Positions 9,464-22,583 of a stretch of DNA of 64,000 nt are shown piece after piece (the stretch's first letter is position 1; every line of letters begins with the position of its first letter). The notes beneath the pieces were generated by a model, which had not been told where the DNA came from, ran no database searches, and saw nothing but the letters and a program-made list of their open reading frames with translations. Origin of the DNA: Pyxidicoccus sp. MSG2 (lineage in GTDB: Bacteria; Myxococcota; Myxococcia; Myxococcales; Myxococcaceae); assembly GCF_026626705.1 (NCBI RefSeq), contig NZ_JAPNKC010000001.1, forward strand, positions 186,001 through 250,000, in the 5' to 3' direction. A program made the translations under genes and the position numbers.

Positions 9464-9535
9464 CATGCCTGCACGCCCACCTATCCTCCCACCCGGGAGG
9501 GCGAAGGGCGCGCATACATGCACCAACGCGGCTAC

Positions 9536-9871
9536 CTAGTCAATCAGGGCGTCGCAGTTCTTGCAGAACCGCTTCTTCTTCCCGTCCTCACCCTCGGTGC
9601 GGAAGCCCACTCGCGTCGGCTTGTCGCACTTGGCACACACCACCTGGACATTCGCCAGGGCGATGGTGCCGGGCTTCTCGACGATTCCGCCCTCCGGGCT
9701 CTGCGGCGTCTTCTTCATGTGCCGCTTCACCAGGCGCAGCCCTTCGACCGTCACGCGCTCTGCCTCGCGATCGATCTTCAGGATCTTGCCGCGCTTGGTC
9801 GCCGGGTTCTTCTCGGAGGCCTCGGCCCCGGCCATGACCTGGACCGTGTCACCCACCTTCAGCTTCTGCAT
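9536..9871 (-). CDS. rplX: 50S ribosomal protein L24
   Basis: L24 (uL24) initiates 50S assembly. The N-terminal KOW motif is clear ([18 protein letters not shown], then [17 protein letters not shown]). The C-terminus carries two CxxC pairs (VVCAKC and RFCKNC), a zinc-ribbon-like tail seen in some L24 proteins. Length is 111 residues. It lies between rplN and rplE. Confidence 0.97.
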   Translation of the reverse strand: MQKLKVGDTVQVMAGAEASEKNPATKRGKILKIDREAERVTVEGLRLVKRHMKKTPQSPEGGIVEKPGTIALANVQVVCAKCDKPTRVGFRTEGEDGKKKRFCKNCDALID

Positions 9872-9912
9872 GGCTTCCTCTCTCTGGCTGCTCGCCGTCC
9901 GGCCTGCTGTCC

Positions 9913-10281
9913 TTAGAGGACTTCGGGCGCCAGCGAGATGATCTTCATGAACTTGCGGGCGCGGAGCTCACGGGCCACCGGCCCGAAGATGCGCGTACCA
10001 ATGGGCTCCATGTCCTTGTTGATGAGGACGGCGGAGTTGCCATCGAACTTGATGTAGCTGCCGTCGGCCCGACCCACCTCGCGCTTGGTGCGGACGATGA
10101 CGGCCTTGGCCACGTCACCCTTCTTCACCTTCGAGTTGGGCAGCGCCTCGCGGATGGACACGACGATGACATCGCCGATGGACGCGTACTTGCGCTTCGA
10201 GCCGCCGAGCACCTTGATGCAAAACACCTTCTTCGCGCCCGAGTTGTCGGCAACGTCGAGCACGCTGGTCATCTGAATCAT
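9913..10281 (-). CDS. rplN: 50S ribosomal protein L14
   Basis: L14 (uL14) forms the inter-subunit bridge B8 region and is the docking site for RsfS. The sequence opens [19 protein letters not shown] and has the family segment [17 protein letters not shown] and the C-terminal [20 protein letters not shown]. Its 122 residues are the exact family length. Confidence 0.98.
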   Translation of the reverse strand: MIQMTSVLDVADNSGAKKVFCIKVLGGSKRKYASIGDVIVVSIREALPNSKVKKGDVAKAVIVRTKREVGRADGSYIKFDGNSAVLINKDMEPIGTRIFGPVARELRARKFMKIISLAPEVL

Positions 10282-10310
10282 CTGGAAGTCTCCTTGTCGC
10301 CGGGTGCGTG

Positions 10311-10625
10311 CTAGACGTTCTTGCTCTTCTCCAGCACCTCGACCACGCGCCAGCGCTTGTCCTTCGACGCGGGCTTGGTCTCGGCGATCCGGACCCGATC
10401 ACCCTCGTTGATGGTGACCTTCTTGGGGTAGTCGTGGTCCTCCACGTGCGCCTTGTACTTCTCGCGCAGGCTCATGATCTTCCCGTACTTCGGGTGGGGA
10501 GCCCGACGCTGGACGGTGACGACCACCGTCTTCTGCATCTTGTTGGAGGTGACGATACCCACGCGCGTCTTGGGACGGCCGCGGGTGGAGGTCTCGGGAG
10601 CGGGCGTCTCGGTCGCTTCAGCCAT
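10311..10625 (-). CDS. rpsQ: 30S ribosomal protein S17
   Basis: S17 (uS17) is a primary 16S rRNA 5'-domain binder. The core begins at about residue 18 ([18 protein letters not shown]) and includes [21 protein letters not shown] used the ATG at 10625 ([11 protein letters not shown], 104 residues). A GTG four codons upstream is possible. The Ala/Glu/Thr-rich N-terminal extension is longer than in most bacteria. Confidence 0.95.
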   Translation of the reverse strand: MAEATETPAPETSTRGRPKTRVGIVTSNKMQKTVVVTVQRRAPHPKYGKIMSLREKYKAHVEDHDYPKKVTINEGDRVRIAETKPASKDKRWRVVEVLEKSKNV

Positions 10626-10718
10626 CTTCAGTCTCACTGTCTCTCATGCACCCGGGCCTTCAGGGCCCGGATGGCCGCGCGCGCTCCTACCACAGAGCGC
10701 GCTTGGAGGTTTGACTTC

Positions 10719-10925
10719 TCAGCCCTGCTTCGCCGCCTTGACCTTCTGGGTCATGACGGTCAGCACGCGGGCCAGGTCGCGGCGGTGCTGGGTGCGCTCG
10801 GACGGGCTGTCCAGCGAGCCCGTACGCCGCTTCAGCTGGTCCTGGAACAGCGTGTCGCGCAACTCGGTCGCGCGCCGCTGCAGGTCCTCCGCGGACAGTT
10901 CCTTCAGTTCCTTCGCAGTCGCCAT
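10719..10925 (-). CDS. rpmC: 50S ribosomal protein L29
   Basis: L29 (uL29) is a two-helix protein at the peptide exit tunnel, part of the trigger factor and SRP docking site. The ATG at 10925 (MATAKELKELSAEDLQRRA) gives 68 residues, the normal size, with the family motif RRDLARVLTVM. An ATG four codons upstream is less typical. Confidence 0.96.
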   Translation of the reverse strand: MATAKELKELSAEDLQRRATELRDTLFQDQLKRRTGSLDSPSERTQHRRDLARVLTVMTQKVKAAKQG

Positions 10926-10983
10926 TGCAATCTCCACATGCGAGCGGGAGCCGGCCGCGAGACCGGCACCCGCCGCTGTATGC

Positions 10984-11403
10984 CTAGAGGCTCAGGTCCG
11001 CACGGGTCACGATCTTCGTGAGCACCGGCAGCTTGGCCTGCGCCAGCTTCAGCGCCCCGGTGGCCACCTCGCGCGTCATACCCTCCATCTCGTAGAGGAT
11101 ACGGCCGGGCTTCACCACCGCGACGTAGTACTCCACGCCACCCTTACCGGTACCCATACGGGTCTCGGCGGGCTTCTTGGTGATGGGCTTGTCCGGGAAG
11201 ATACGGATCCAGATCTTGCCGCCGCGCTTCACGTGGCGGGTCATCGCGATACGGGCCGCCTCGATCTGCCGGGAGGTGATCCACCCCGGCTGGAGGCTCA
11301 CGAGACCGTACTCACCGTAGGTCATGTCGCTACCACGGTGAGCAGCGCCCGGGGTGCGGCCCTTGTGCATCTTGCGGTATTTGGTACGAGCAGGCTGAAG
11401 CAT
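10984..11403 (-). CDS. rplP: 50S ribosomal protein L16
   Basis: L16 (uL16) organises the A-tRNA site of the 50S subunit. Residues [16 protein letters not shown] and GYVR-region equivalents ([20 protein letters not shown]) mark the family. Length is 139 residues. Gene order rpsC-rplP-rpmC is standard. Confidence 0.98.
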   Translation of the reverse strand: MLQPARTKYRKMHKGRTPGAAHRGSDMTYGEYGLVSLQPGWITSRQIEAARIAMTRHVKRGGKIWIRIFPDKPITKKPAETRMGTGKGGVEYYVAVVKPGRILYEMEGMTREVATGALKLAQAKLPVLTKIVTRADLSL

Positions 11404-11468
11404 CGTCGCTGTCCTTGGTCGCCCTGCTCCGGACGGCCCTCACGGGCAGTCCGGCGCGGGTGGGCTGA

Positions 11469-12131
<663 letters not shown>

Positions 12132-12172
12132 CGTGAATCTCCTTGAACGTTCCGGGCGGGGCCCGACGGGTC

Positions 12173-12520
12173 CTACTTCTTCTTCGCCTCGGCCAGCACC
12201 ACGTGAACGTGGGCCGTCTTCTTCTTGATCGGGGTGGCCCGACCCATGGCGCGCGGCATGAACCGGCGCTGGGTGGGACCCTGGTCCACGGAGATGGTCT
12301 TCACGTAGAGCGTGTCCACGTCGACCTGCCCCTTGGACTTGTCCGTCGCGTTGGCCACGGCGCTCTTGATGAGCGTCTCCACCGGCTTGGCCGCGGCGCG
12401 CTTGGTGAACTTCAGGATGTTGAGGGCCGCCTCGACAGGCTTGCCCCGGATGAGCGCCGCAACGGTGGAAATCTTGCGGGGGCTCATGCGCAGGAAACGC
12501 AGATGTGCAGTCGACTCCAT
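12173..12520 (-). CDS. rplV: 50S ribosomal protein L22
   Basis: L22 (uL22) extends a beta-hairpin into the peptide exit tunnel, where changes can give macrolide resistance. The motif [17 protein letters not shown] and the tunnel hairpin with [20 protein letters not shown] are present. Length is 115 residues. It lies between rpsS and rpsC. Confidence 0.98.
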   Translation of the reverse strand: MESTAHLRFLRMSPRKISTVAALIRGKPVEAALNILKFTKRAAAKPVETLIKSAVANATDKSKGQVDVDTLYVKTISVDQGPTQRRFMPRAMGRATPIKKKTAHVHVVLAEAKKK

Positions 12521-12555
12521 GGTCTTCTCCTCAGGCTCTCAGGCAATGCGCCAGG

Positions 12556-12843
12556 CTACTTGCCCGGGGCCTTGGCGACCTTCTTCTCCGCCGAGTGACC
12601 ACCGAACGTACGGGTCGGGGCGAACTCGCCGAGCTTGTGGCCCACCATGTTCTCCGTGACGAACACCGGGATGAACTTCTTCCCGTTGTGCACCGCGAAG
12701 GTGTGGCCCACGAACTCCGGAAGAATGGTGGAGCGCCGCGACCACGTCTTTACGACGGTCTTCTTGTTCGTCTTGATCATGTCCTCGATCTTCTTCACGA
12801 GGAAATCGTCGACGAACGGACCCTTCTTGATCGAACGAGCCAT
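12556..12843 (-). CDS. rpsS: 30S ribosomal protein S19
   Basis: S19 (uS19) is a 30S head protein near the A-site finger bridge. [19 protein letters not shown] and the C-terminal [15 protein letters not shown] are diagnostic. It has 95 residues and follows rplB after 14 bp. Confidence 0.98.
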   Translation of the reverse strand: MARSIKKGPFVDDFLVKKIEDMIKTNKKTVVKTWSRRSTILPEFVGHTFAVHNGKKFIPVFVTENMVGHKLGEFAPTRTFGGHSAEKKVAKAPGK

Positions 12844-12857
12844 GACTTGCGATCCTC

Positions 12858-13703
12858 TTACTGGCTGCGCGCGCCCTGGCGGCGGCCGCTCACGATGAAC
12901 TTGTCAGTGCGCTTGTTGGTGCGCGTGGTGAGGCCCTTGGTCTTCTTGCCCCACGGAGACACCGGGTGCGGGTTACCCTGACCGGACTTACCCTCACCAC
13001 CGCCGTGCGGGTGGTCGACGGGGTTCATCGCCAGACCGCGGACGGTGGGACGGATGCCCAGCCAGCGGCTCTTGCCCGCCTTGCCGATGCGGATGATCTC
13101 GTGCTCGATGTTGCCCACCTGGCCCACGGTGGCGCGGCACTCGATGAGGACCTTGCGGACGGTGCCGGAAGGCATGCGGACCTGCGCGTAGCGGTCCTCC
13201 TTCGCCATCAGCTGGCCGGACGTCCCGGCGGAGCGGATGACCTGGGCGCCACGGCCCGGCTTCAGCTCCACGTTGTGGATGATGGTACCCACCGGGATGT
13301 TCTGCAGCGGAAGGCTGTTGCCCGGACGGATGTCCGCCGTATCGCCGGCGAACACCGTGTCACCCACGCTCAGACCCACCGGAGCGAGAATGTAGCGCTT
13401 CTCGCCGTCCGCGTAGTGCAGCAGCGCGATGTTGGCGGTGCGGTTCGGGTCGTACTCCACCGCGGCGACCTTGGCCGGCACGCCGTCCTTGTCGCGACGC
13501 TTGAAGTCGATGATGCGGTAGCGGCGCTTGTGGCCACCGCCCTGGTGACGACGGGTGATGTGACCGTGGACGTTGCGGCCACCGGAGCGCTTGAGGGGCG
13601 CGGTGAGGCTCTTCTCCGGCGAGTCCTTGGTGATGTCCGCGAAGTCGGACACCGTCATCAGACGGCGGGCGGCGCTAGTCGGCTTGTACTTCTTGATGCC
13701 CAT
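12858..13703 (-). CDS. rplB: 50S ribosomal protein L2
   Basis: L2 (uL2) supports peptidyl-transferase centre assembly and subunit joining. [20 protein letters not shown], the OB-fold and SH3-like domains and the conserved C-terminal [16 protein letters not shown] equivalent ([19 protein letters not shown]) with its key His are intact. Length is 281 residues, typical. It lies between rplW and rpsS. Confidence 0.98.
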   Translation of the reverse strand: MGIKKYKPTSAARRLMTVSDFADITKDSPEKSLTAPLKRSGGRNVHGHITRRHQGGGHKRRYRIIDFKRRDKDGVPAKVAAVEYDPNRTANIALLHYADGEKRYILAPVGLSVGDTVFAGDTADIRPGNSLPLQNIPVGTIIHNVELKPGRGAQVIRSAGTSGQLMAKEDRYAQVRMPSGTVRKVLIECRATVGQVGNIEHEIIRIGKAGKSRWLGIRPTVRGLAMNPVDHPHGGGEGKSGQGNPHPVSPWGKKTKGLTTRTNKRTDKFIVSGRRQGARSQ

Positions 13704-13739
13704 GGTGTGTTCCTCGCAGGCAGGCTCGACGCCGTAGCG

Positions 13740-14033
13740 TCAGGCCGCCCCTCCCTCGAAGAGCTCGATCGAGTCGCCCTGCTTCAGGGTGACGACCGCC
13801 TTCTTGAAGTTGGGCCGCTTGCCGATGCTCCGGCCCACCCGCTTGACCTTGCCGCGGACGACGTTGGTACGAACGCCCTCGACGGTGACCTTGAAGAGCG
13901 TCTCCACCGCGCGGGCCACGTCGTGCTTGGTGGCCTTGCGGTCGACGATGAACGAGTACTGCCGGAACTTCTCGCGGGCCTTGTCCAGCTTCTCGGTGAT
14001 GAGCGGGCCCTTGATGACGTCGTTCAGATTCAT
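13740..14033 (-). CDS. rplW: 50S ribosomal protein L23
   Basis: L23 (uL23) sits at the tunnel exit and docks trigger factor and SRP. MNLNDVIKGPLITEKLDKAR and the FKVTVEGVRTNVVRGKVKR segment identify it. It has 97 residues. Its ATG overlaps the rplD stop by 4 bases, which indicates translational coupling. Confidence 0.98.
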   Translation of the reverse strand: MNLNDVIKGPLITEKLDKAREKFRQYSFIVDRKATKHDVARAVETLFKVTVEGVRTNVVRGKVKRVGRSIGKRPNFKKAVVTLKQGDSIELFEGGAA

Positions 14034-14653
14034 GACAGCGCCCCCTCGAGGGTCTTCGCGGCCGCGGAGGTGAGGACGATGTGCGAGTGCCGCAGGACGG
14101 CCTCGAGGTTGAGACCCTCGGGAGGCAGCACGTCGAACTTCGCCAGGTTGCGCACGCTGCGGTGCAGGTTGGTGTTGCCCTTGTCGTCAATCACCAGCGC
14201 GTTCTGCAGCTTCAGGCGCTTGGTGAGGACCTCGAAGGCCTGCTTGCTCTTCGGCGCGTCCAGGGAGAAGCCGCTCAGGATGATGAGCGTCTTCTCGCGG
14301 GCCCGCAGGGACAGAGCGGACTTCAGGGCACCGCGGCGCACCTTGCGGGGCGGGCGGTAGAAGTAGTCGCGAGCCTTGGGAGCCATCGCCTTGCCGCCGC
14401 CCACCCAGTGGGAAGCGCGGATGGAGCCCTGGCGGGCGCGGCCGGTGCCCTTCTGCTTCCAGGGCTTCTTGCCGCCGCCGCTGACCAGCGAGGTGTTCTT
14501 CACCCCCACCGTGCCGCGACGCCGGTTGATCTGCTGCATCTTCGCCACCTCGTAAAAGAGGTGGGTGTTCGGCTCGGCGCCAAACACGTCGTCGGAGAGC
14601 TCGATCTCCGACACCTTCTTCAAATCCAGGTCGACAACGTCAAACTTCGCCAT
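14030..14653 (-). CDS. rplD: 50S ribosomal protein L4
   Basis: L4 (uL4) extends a loop into the exit tunnel and in E. coli represses the S10 operon. The start at 14653 (MAKFDVVDLDLKKVSE) has a GAGGAAAG ribosome site and gives 207 residues. The tunnel loop WKQKGTGRARQGSIRASHW is typical. It follows rpsJ by only 52 bp, so rplC, normally between them, is not here. Confidence 0.97.
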   Translation of the reverse strand: MAKFDVVDLDLKKVSEIELSDDVFGAEPNTHLFYEVAKMQQINRRRGTVGVKNTSLVSGGGKKPWKQKGTGRARQGSIRASHWVGGGKAMAPKARDYFYRPPRKVRRGALKSALSLRAREKTLIILSGFSLDAPKSKQAFEVLTKRLKLQNALVIDDKGNTNLHRSVRNLAKFDVLPPEGLNLEAVLRHSHIVLTSAAAKTLEGALS

Positions 14654-14705
14654 GGCACTTTCCTCGCGGGGTCGGAGTGAAACCACTCGAACGCCCACCC
14701 GCTTC

Positions 14706-15014
14706 CTAGGACTTGATCTCGACGTCAACGCCGGCCGACAGATCCAGCTTCATGAGCGCATCCAACGTCTGCTGCGTGGGCTCGAGGATGTCGAGCAGGC
14801 GCTTGTGAGTGCGGATCTCGAACTGCTCGCGGCTCTTCTTGTCCACGTGCGGAGACCGCAGCACGGTGAACTTGTTGATGCGCGTCGGCAGGGGGATCGG
14901 ACCGGCTACCTTCGCGCCCGTGCGCTTGGCCGTCTCGACGATCTCCCCAGCACTCTGGTCCAGGAGCTTCGAGTCGTACGCCTTCAACCGGATGCGGATC
15001 TTCTGTGTCGCCAT
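14706..15014 (-). CDS. rpsJ: 30S ribosomal protein S10
   Basis: S10 (uS10) is a 30S head protein that also pairs with NusB in antitermination. The ATG at 15014 ([20 protein letters not shown]) gives 102 residues, the family length. A TTG two codons upstream is less likely. An AGAGG ribosome site lies 9 bases before the ATG. It follows tuf after about 200 bp. Confidence 0.97.
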   Translation of the reverse strand: MATQKIRIRLKAYDSKLLDQSAGEIVETAKRTGAKVAGPIPLPTRINKFTVLRSPHVDKKSREQFEIRTHKRLLDILEPTQQTLDALMKLDLSAGVDVEIKS

Positions 15015-15159
15015 TCGCAAGAACCTCTTAGAACGAGCCCTGCCTGTGCCTCGGGCGGCGTTACGACTTACGTCCCCTGGATTTCACAGAGCCGTTTCTT
15101 CGGAACGAAGGGGCGCGGTGATTACCATCCCGCGCCGGGGGTATGCAACTGGATTTCCT

Positions 15160-15203
15160 CCGGCTCCCTGAAAATTCCCACCCATGGGGTCTCAGGGAGC
15201 CGG
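15160..15203 (-). terminator. Long hairpin downstream of tuf
   Basis: The 12-bp perfect arms CCGGCTCCCTGA (15160-15171) and TCAGGGAGCCGG (15192-15203) enclose a 20-base loop holding a smaller palindrome. It starts 11 bases after the tuf stop codon on the minus strand. No U-run follows, so termination would need Rho or be partial. It separates tuf from rpsJ in the 199-bp spacer, in which no gene is seen. Confidence 0.5.
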
Positions 15204-15213
15204 TGGAGGGCTT

Positions 15214-16404
<1,191 letters not shown>

Positions 16405-16550
16405 GACCTCTCCTCGCGGGGCTGCCGGTCAATGGACCCGGCGCGCGTCTCAATCTCGGAATTCAACTGCGAAGGTGCTGCGTCCTGCTCCAATCGTGCC
16501 GCAACGTCAACTGAAATCGCCCGGCGAGCACTCCGCCAGGCGTACCGCGG

Positions 16551-18626
<2,076 letters not shown>

Positions 18627-18712
18627 GACTCAATACCTCTCCAAAAAGCGGGACGGGCCTCCACGCCGCGTCACCCACCGACCGGACGATTTCAGAGAAC
18701 CTGCTGCGCCAT

Positions 18713-18752
18713 CTAACAAAACCGCCCGGATGCAGCATCTGCATCCGGGCGG
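18713..18752 (-). terminator. Intrinsic terminator after rpsG
   Basis: The arms CCGCCCGGATGCAG (18722-18735) and CTGCATCCGGGCGG (18739-18752) form a perfect 14-bp stem with a 3-base loop. On the minus strand the stem is followed by TTTTGTTA. It begins 22 bases after the rpsG stop codon. This is the best intrinsic terminator in the window and divides rpsL-rpsG from fusA-tuf. Confidence 0.88.
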
Positions 18753-18773
18753 CAACCGCGAAGCCTCGAGGGC

Positions 18774-19244
18774 CTACCAGCGGTAGTGAGCGAAGGCCTT
18801 GTTGGCCTCGGCCATCTTGTGCGTGTCTTCACGCTTCTTCACCGCGTTGCCGCGGTTGTTGGCGGCGTCCATGATCTCGCCGGCCAGCTTCTCCTGCATG
18901 GTCTTCTCGCCACGCGCCTTGGCGTAGCTGATGATCCACCGCATGCCGAGGGCGACGCGGCGATCCTGACGGACCTCGACGGGCACCTGGTAGGTGGCGC
19001 CACCGACGCGGCGGCTCTTCACCTCGAGCACCGGCTTGACGTTGTCGAGGGCCTTCTTGAACGTCTTGAGGGGGTCTTCCTTCGCGCGCTCCTCGATGAG
19101 GGCAAAGGCGCCGTAGCACACGCCCTCGGCGATGGACTTCTTCCCCTTCCGCATCAGGTCGTTGACGAACTTGGTGACCAGGCGGTCCTGGAACTTCGGA
19201 TCCGGCAGAATCTTGCGCTTGGCGACTACGCGACGACGAGGCAT
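18774..19244 (-). CDS. rpsG: 30S ribosomal protein S7
   Basis: S7 (uS7) initiates 30S head assembly and in E. coli represses part of the str operon. [20 protein letters not shown] and the [17 protein letters not shown] segment are diagnostic. It has 156 residues, the standard length. It is paired with rpsL, with a 154-bp spacer. Confidence 0.98.
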   Translation of the reverse strand: MPRRRVVAKRKILPDPKFQDRLVTKFVNDLMRKGKKSIAEGVCYGAFALIEERAKEDPLKTFKKALDNVKPVLEVKSRRVGGATYQVPVEVRQDRRVALGMRWIISYAKARGEKTMQEKLAGEIMDAANNRGNAVKKREDTHKMAEANKAFAHYRW

Positions 19245-19398
19245 CTCTACTCTCTTCCCTTACGCCCCACTCCCACTTGGAGAGCAATCAACGGGGCTTC
19301 ATGAGCTGCTGCGAGGAACTTCCCACGGACGCTCCCCAGGGTGTGGGGCGAGACGTCCGAAAACACTGCGAGACGAAGGTGGTCCGCGTGACGAGCGA

Positions 19399-19770
19399 TC
19401 AGCTCGGACGCTTGGCTCCGTACTTGGAGCGGCTCTGCTTGCGACCCGCGACGCCCACGGAGTCCAGCGTTCCACGGATGATGTGGTAGCGGACGCCCGG
19501 GAGGTCCTTCACACGGCCACCGCGGATCATGACCACCGAGTGCTCCTGGAGGTTGTGACCCACGCCGGGGATGTAGGACGTGACCTCGATCCCGTTGGTC
19601 AGACGAACACGGGCCACCTTGCGGAGGGCCGAGTTCGGCTTCTTCGGGGTCGTGGTGTACACGCGCGTGCAGACGCCACGCTTCTGGGGGGACTCCTTGA
19701 GCGCGGGGCTCTTGCCCTTGATGACAAGCTTCTCGCGGCCCTTGCGAACCAGCTGGCTGATGGTCGGCAA
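19399..19770 (-). CDS. rpsL: 30S ribosomal protein S12
   Basis: S12 (uS12) is at the decoding centre and is the target of streptomycin-resistance mutations. [14 protein letters not shown], the [15 protein letters not shown] segment holding the classical resistance Lys and the [17 protein letters not shown] segment are wild-type in form. It has 123 residues. It is the first gene of the cluster, behind a sigma70-type promoter. Confidence 0.98.
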   Translation of the reverse strand: MPTISQLVRKGREKLVIKGKSPALKESPQKRGVCTRVYTTTPKKPNSALRKVARVRLTNGIEVTSYIPGVGHNLQEHSVVMIRGGRVKDLPGVRYHIIRGTLDSVGVAGRKQSRSKYGAKRPS

Positions 19771-19853
19771 CTGATACCTCTTCTTCGGGGTTGGCCACCG
19801 CCAGACACACCAGGCGGCGCATATCTACCTACAGGACTACGGAAAGGGCCGCG

Positions 19854-19881
19854 AGTATAGGGAGGGACCCCTCCGTGTCAA
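19854..19881 (-). promoter_or_regulatory. Strong sigma70-type promoter of rpsL-rpsG
   Basis: On the minus strand TTGACA (19876-19881, a perfect -35) and TATACT (19854-19859, -10) are 16 bp apart. The predicted start is about 75 bases before the rpsL ATG. The spacer also holds a GGAGGGGTCCCTCC palindrome that could bind a regulator. Confidence 0.85.
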
Positions 19882-19996
19882 GCACGGCCTGGACCCTGCC
19901 TATGAACCGGCAGGGCCCCGGAGGTCCATTCCCCGTCGCCCGAAGCGACGAAGCACGGCGGGTATACGGCGGGGCGGTCGTCTACTCCGCGTGCGG

Positions 19997-20491
19997 CTAG
20001 AAGTCGAGGACCATGACGATGGCGTCCTCGCCCTCGTCCACGTAGTAGTTCGGCCGGATGCCCACCGGACGGAAGCCGAGCGACTTGTAGAGCTGGAGCG
20101 CGGCCTCGTTGCTGCGGCGCACCTCCAGCGTGGCCAGGGTGCAGCGCCGGCCCTTGCCCCGGGCGAGCACCTCGTCCATGACGGCCCGGGCCACCCCGCG
20201 CCGCCGGTGCTCCGGGGCGGTGGCCACGTTGAGCACGTGCACCTCGTCGTGGACGATCCAGAAGATGGCCAGCCCCAGCAGCAGCGGGCCCCCCTCCTTC
20301 AGCTCCTCCTCCACGAGGAGGATGGTGGACCACTCGTGCTGCAGCTCGCGCTGGAGCAACTCCGGGGACCAGGGGTTCCGGAAGGCCTGTTTCTCCAGCG
20401 CCATCACCGCCGGCATGTCCGCCACCGTCATCTGCCGGATGACGAAGTCGGGCTTCCCGTGCGGCGCGGAGTCTTCGCGCATCCGCCTCAT
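19997..20491 (-). CDS. rimI: Ribosomal-protein-alanine N-acetyltransferase-like (RimI)
   Basis: The product is a GNAT-fold acetyltransferase of RimI type. RimI acetylates the N-terminal Ala of S18 in E. coli, and family members also act on other protein N-termini. The 164 residues include NVATAPEHRRRGVARAV (acetyl-CoA pyrophosphate loop), LEVRRSNEAALQLYKSLGF and YYVDEGEDAIVMVLDF, all typical. It overlaps the upstream SurA-like gene by 4 bases. A second ATG lies three codons in, so the exact start is open. Confidence 0.88.
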   Translation of the reverse strand: MRRMREDSAPHGKPDFVIRQMTVADMPAVMALEKQAFRNPWSPELLQRELQHEWSTILLVEEELKEGGPLLLGLAIFWIVHDEVHVLNVATAPEHRRRGVARAVMDEVLARGKGRRCTLATLEVRRSNEAALQLYKSLGFRPVGIRPNYYVDEGEDAIVMVLDF

Positions 20492-21228
20492 CGCCGCGCC
20501 TCCCGCGCGAAGGGGGCCACCCGGCGCACCTGCGCCGAGCCCCGGACCTGGGCCAGCTCCTCCGCCGCCAGCACCCCGTACCGCTCTCGCACCAGCTTCT
20601 CCCGGATGGCGGCGCGCACCGCCTCGTAGTCCGAGGGGTACTCGGTTGCGTGCTGCTCGAAGTACCGGCGGACCTCTGTCTCACCCACCTGCGCGCGCAG
20701 CCGGATGCGACTGTCCAGGATGCGCTCCGCCCGCAGCCCCCGGGCCAGCACGCCCTCCAGCGCGTTCAGGTCCATGTCGTGCCGCGCGAGGAAGCGGTGC
20801 AACGCGGCCTCCCCGCCCACGCGGGCCTGGAACGCGGCCAGCCGCGTCTGGACCTCGGCCGGCTCGGCGGGGAACGCCTGGAGGCGGTCCGCGTTCAGCA
20901 CCTGGACCCGCTGGTTGATGATGAGCTCCAGGGCGCCTCGGAGCGTGTCCTCGTCGAGCGGGGCCTCCAGGGCCTGCACGCCCCCTCGCTGGACGAGCGC
21001 CACCCGGGCCTCGAAGCGCAGCTCGCTCAGGGTGAGCACCTGGCCCTCGATAATGGCCACCACCCGGTCGACGACGCGGGAGTCGGCTTCTGGCGCGGAT
21101 GCGGTCCGGGCGTCAGGGGCTGGCGGGGGCGCGGCCCGGGCCCCCGTAACGGGCACGAACAGGAGCCAGACCACCAGCCACAGGGTTCCCGCTCCAGCCT
21201 GGCGCGGCGCTTCCATGGCCTCCCTCAT
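20488..21228 (-). CDS. SurA-N-like periplasmic protein without PPIase domain
   Basis: The product has a signal peptide ([17 protein letters not shown]) and then [20 protein letters not shown], the opening motif of the SurA/PpiD chaperone domain. The rest is helical and ends at 246 residues without a parvulin domain. It probably acts in the periplasm as a chaperone-like protein, by family inference. A TATAAA box (21240-21245) lies so close to the ATG that the transcript may be almost leaderless. It is coupled to rimI by a 4-base overlap. Confidence 0.75.
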   Translation of the reverse strand: MREAMEAPRQAGAGTLWLVVWLLFVPVTGARAAPPPAPDARTASAPEADSRVVDRVVAIIEGQVLTLSELRFEARVALVQRGGVQALEAPLDEDTLRGALELIINQRVQVLNADRLQAFPAEPAEVQTRLAAFQARVGGEAALHRFLARHDMDLNALEGVLARGLRAERILDSRIRLRAQVGETEVRRYFEQHATEYPSDYEAVRAAIREKLVRERYGVLAAEELAQVRGSAQVRRVAPFAREARR

Positions 21229-21239
21229 CTTCCGGCGAC

Positions 21240-21245
21240 TTTATA
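21240..21245 (-). promoter_or_regulatory. Possible -10 element of the SurA-like gene
   Basis: TATAAA on the minus strand ends 11 bases before the ATG at 21228, which predicts a 5' leader of about 5 bases. No clear -35 box was found. Confidence 0.4.
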
Positions 21246-21328
21246 CATCTCCCGCCAACCGGGCACTCCAAGCTGGCGCGCTCCCACCGGCTGGTTACGT
21301 TCAATCAGGTACATCACGGCGGGAACAA

Positions 21329-22495
21329 ATGGCGGACGACTATTACCAGATTCTCGGTGTGGACCGCGGGGCTTCGGCGGAGGACGTCAAGAAGGCGTAC
21401 CGCAAGCTCGCGCGCAAGTACCACCCGGACGTCAATCCCGGGAACAAGGCCGCCGAGGAGAAGTTCAAGCAGGTCAGCTCCGCCTTCGAGGTGCTGTCGG
21501 ACGCGAAGAAGCGCAAGCTCTACGACGAGTTCGGCCCCGACGCGGAGAAGATCGGCTTCGACGAGAAGAAGGCGGAGGCCTACCGCGCCTACAAGTCCGC
21601 GGCCACGAGCGGCGGCGGCGCGGGGGGCATGCCCTTCGGCGCCGAGGGCTTCGACCTGGGCGACCTCTTCAGCGACCTCTTCGGCGGCCGGGGCGGCGCG
21701 GGCGCGGGCGCGGGCGGCTTCGACGCGGCCGACATGTTCGGCCGGCGGAGGGCGTCCGGCCCGGAGCGCGGCGAGGACCTGACGGCTCGCGTGCAGCTCA
21801 CCCTGAACGAGGCCGTCTCCGGCTCCGAGCGGACCCTCTCCATCTCCCGGCCCGGGCGCTGCTCGGCGTGCAGCGGCCGGGGCGACTCGGGGAAGATGGG
21901 CACCTGCCCCACCTGCAACGGCACCGGCCGGCCCCGGCGGGCGGGCCTCTTCGGCGGCAGCGGCGTGTGCCCCAACTGCCAGGGTACCGGGCGGGCGATG
22001 GAGCCCTGCCCCCAGTGTGGCGGCTCTGGCATCAAGGAGGAGACCACGCGGCTGACGGTGAAGATACCCGCCGGAGTGCAGACGGGCTCCAAGGTGCGGC
22101 TGTCCGGCCAGGGCGCCGCCGGCCCCCGGGGCGGCCCTCCGGGCGACCTCTACATCGAGACCGATGTCGCCGAGCACCCGCTGGTGCGCCGCGAGGGCGA
22201 CGACCTGCACATCGACCTGCCGGTCACGGTGCCGGAGGCCATCCTGGGCGCGGACGTGCGCGTGCCCACCTTCCAGGGGGAGGTGACGGTAAAGGTGCCC
22301 GCGGGCTCCCAGTCCGGACGGCGGATGCGCCTGAAGGGGCGCGGGGTGCCCTCTCTCAAGGGCGGGGCGCCCGGCGACCTCTACCTGCACCTCCAGGTGA
22401 AGGTGCCCGAGGACGCCAGTGCCGAGGCACGTGCCGCGGCCGAAACACTTTCCCGCGCCTATCGCGACGATGTCCGCCGCGAGCTGACGCTCTGA
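21329..22495 (+). CDS. dnaJ: Chaperone protein DnaJ, type I
   Basis: This J-domain co-chaperone stimulates DnaK ATPase and binds unfolded proteins. The J domain ([20 protein letters not shown]) has its HPD in YHPDVNPG. A long Gly/Phe-rich stretch follows at about residues 90-150, then four zinc-binding repeats ([32 protein letters not shown]) and the C-terminal substrate domain. I chose the ATG at 21329 because it begins exactly at the J domain; the open frame extends much further upstream as junk. It has 388 residues. dnaK is not adjacent. Confidence 0.95.
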   Translation: MADDYYQILGVDRGASAEDVKKAYRKLARKYHPDVNPGNKAAEEKFKQVSSAFEVLSDAKKRKLYDEFGPDAEKIGFDEKKAEAYRAYKSAATSGGGAGGMPFGAEGFDLGDLFSDLFGGRGGAGAGAGGFDAADMFGRRRASGPERGEDLTARVQLTLNEAVSGSERTLSISRPGRCSACSGRGDSGKMGTCPTCNGTGRPRRAGLFGGSGVCPNCQGTGRAMEPCPQCGGSGIKEETTRLTVKIPAGVQTGSKVRLSGQGAAGPRGGPPGDLYIETDVAEHPLVRREGDDLHIDLPVTVPEAILGADVRVPTFQGEVTVKVPAGSQSGRRMRLKGRGVPSLKGGAPGDLYLHLQVKVPEDASAEARAAAETLSRAYRDDVRRELTL

Positions 22496-22583
22496 CCCCT
22501 TTGTCTCTTGTCCCAGGCGCCGCCTCGGCATAGACGGCACCACCTACTTTCACGCTGTCGCAGGAAACGGAGCACACGCGCAC

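Noticed and set aside
16405-16550. Promoter of tuf from TTGACG in the fusA-tuf spacer
   Set aside because: No acceptable -10 lies 15-19 bp downstream of TTGACG on the minus strand, so it was not listed as a promoter.
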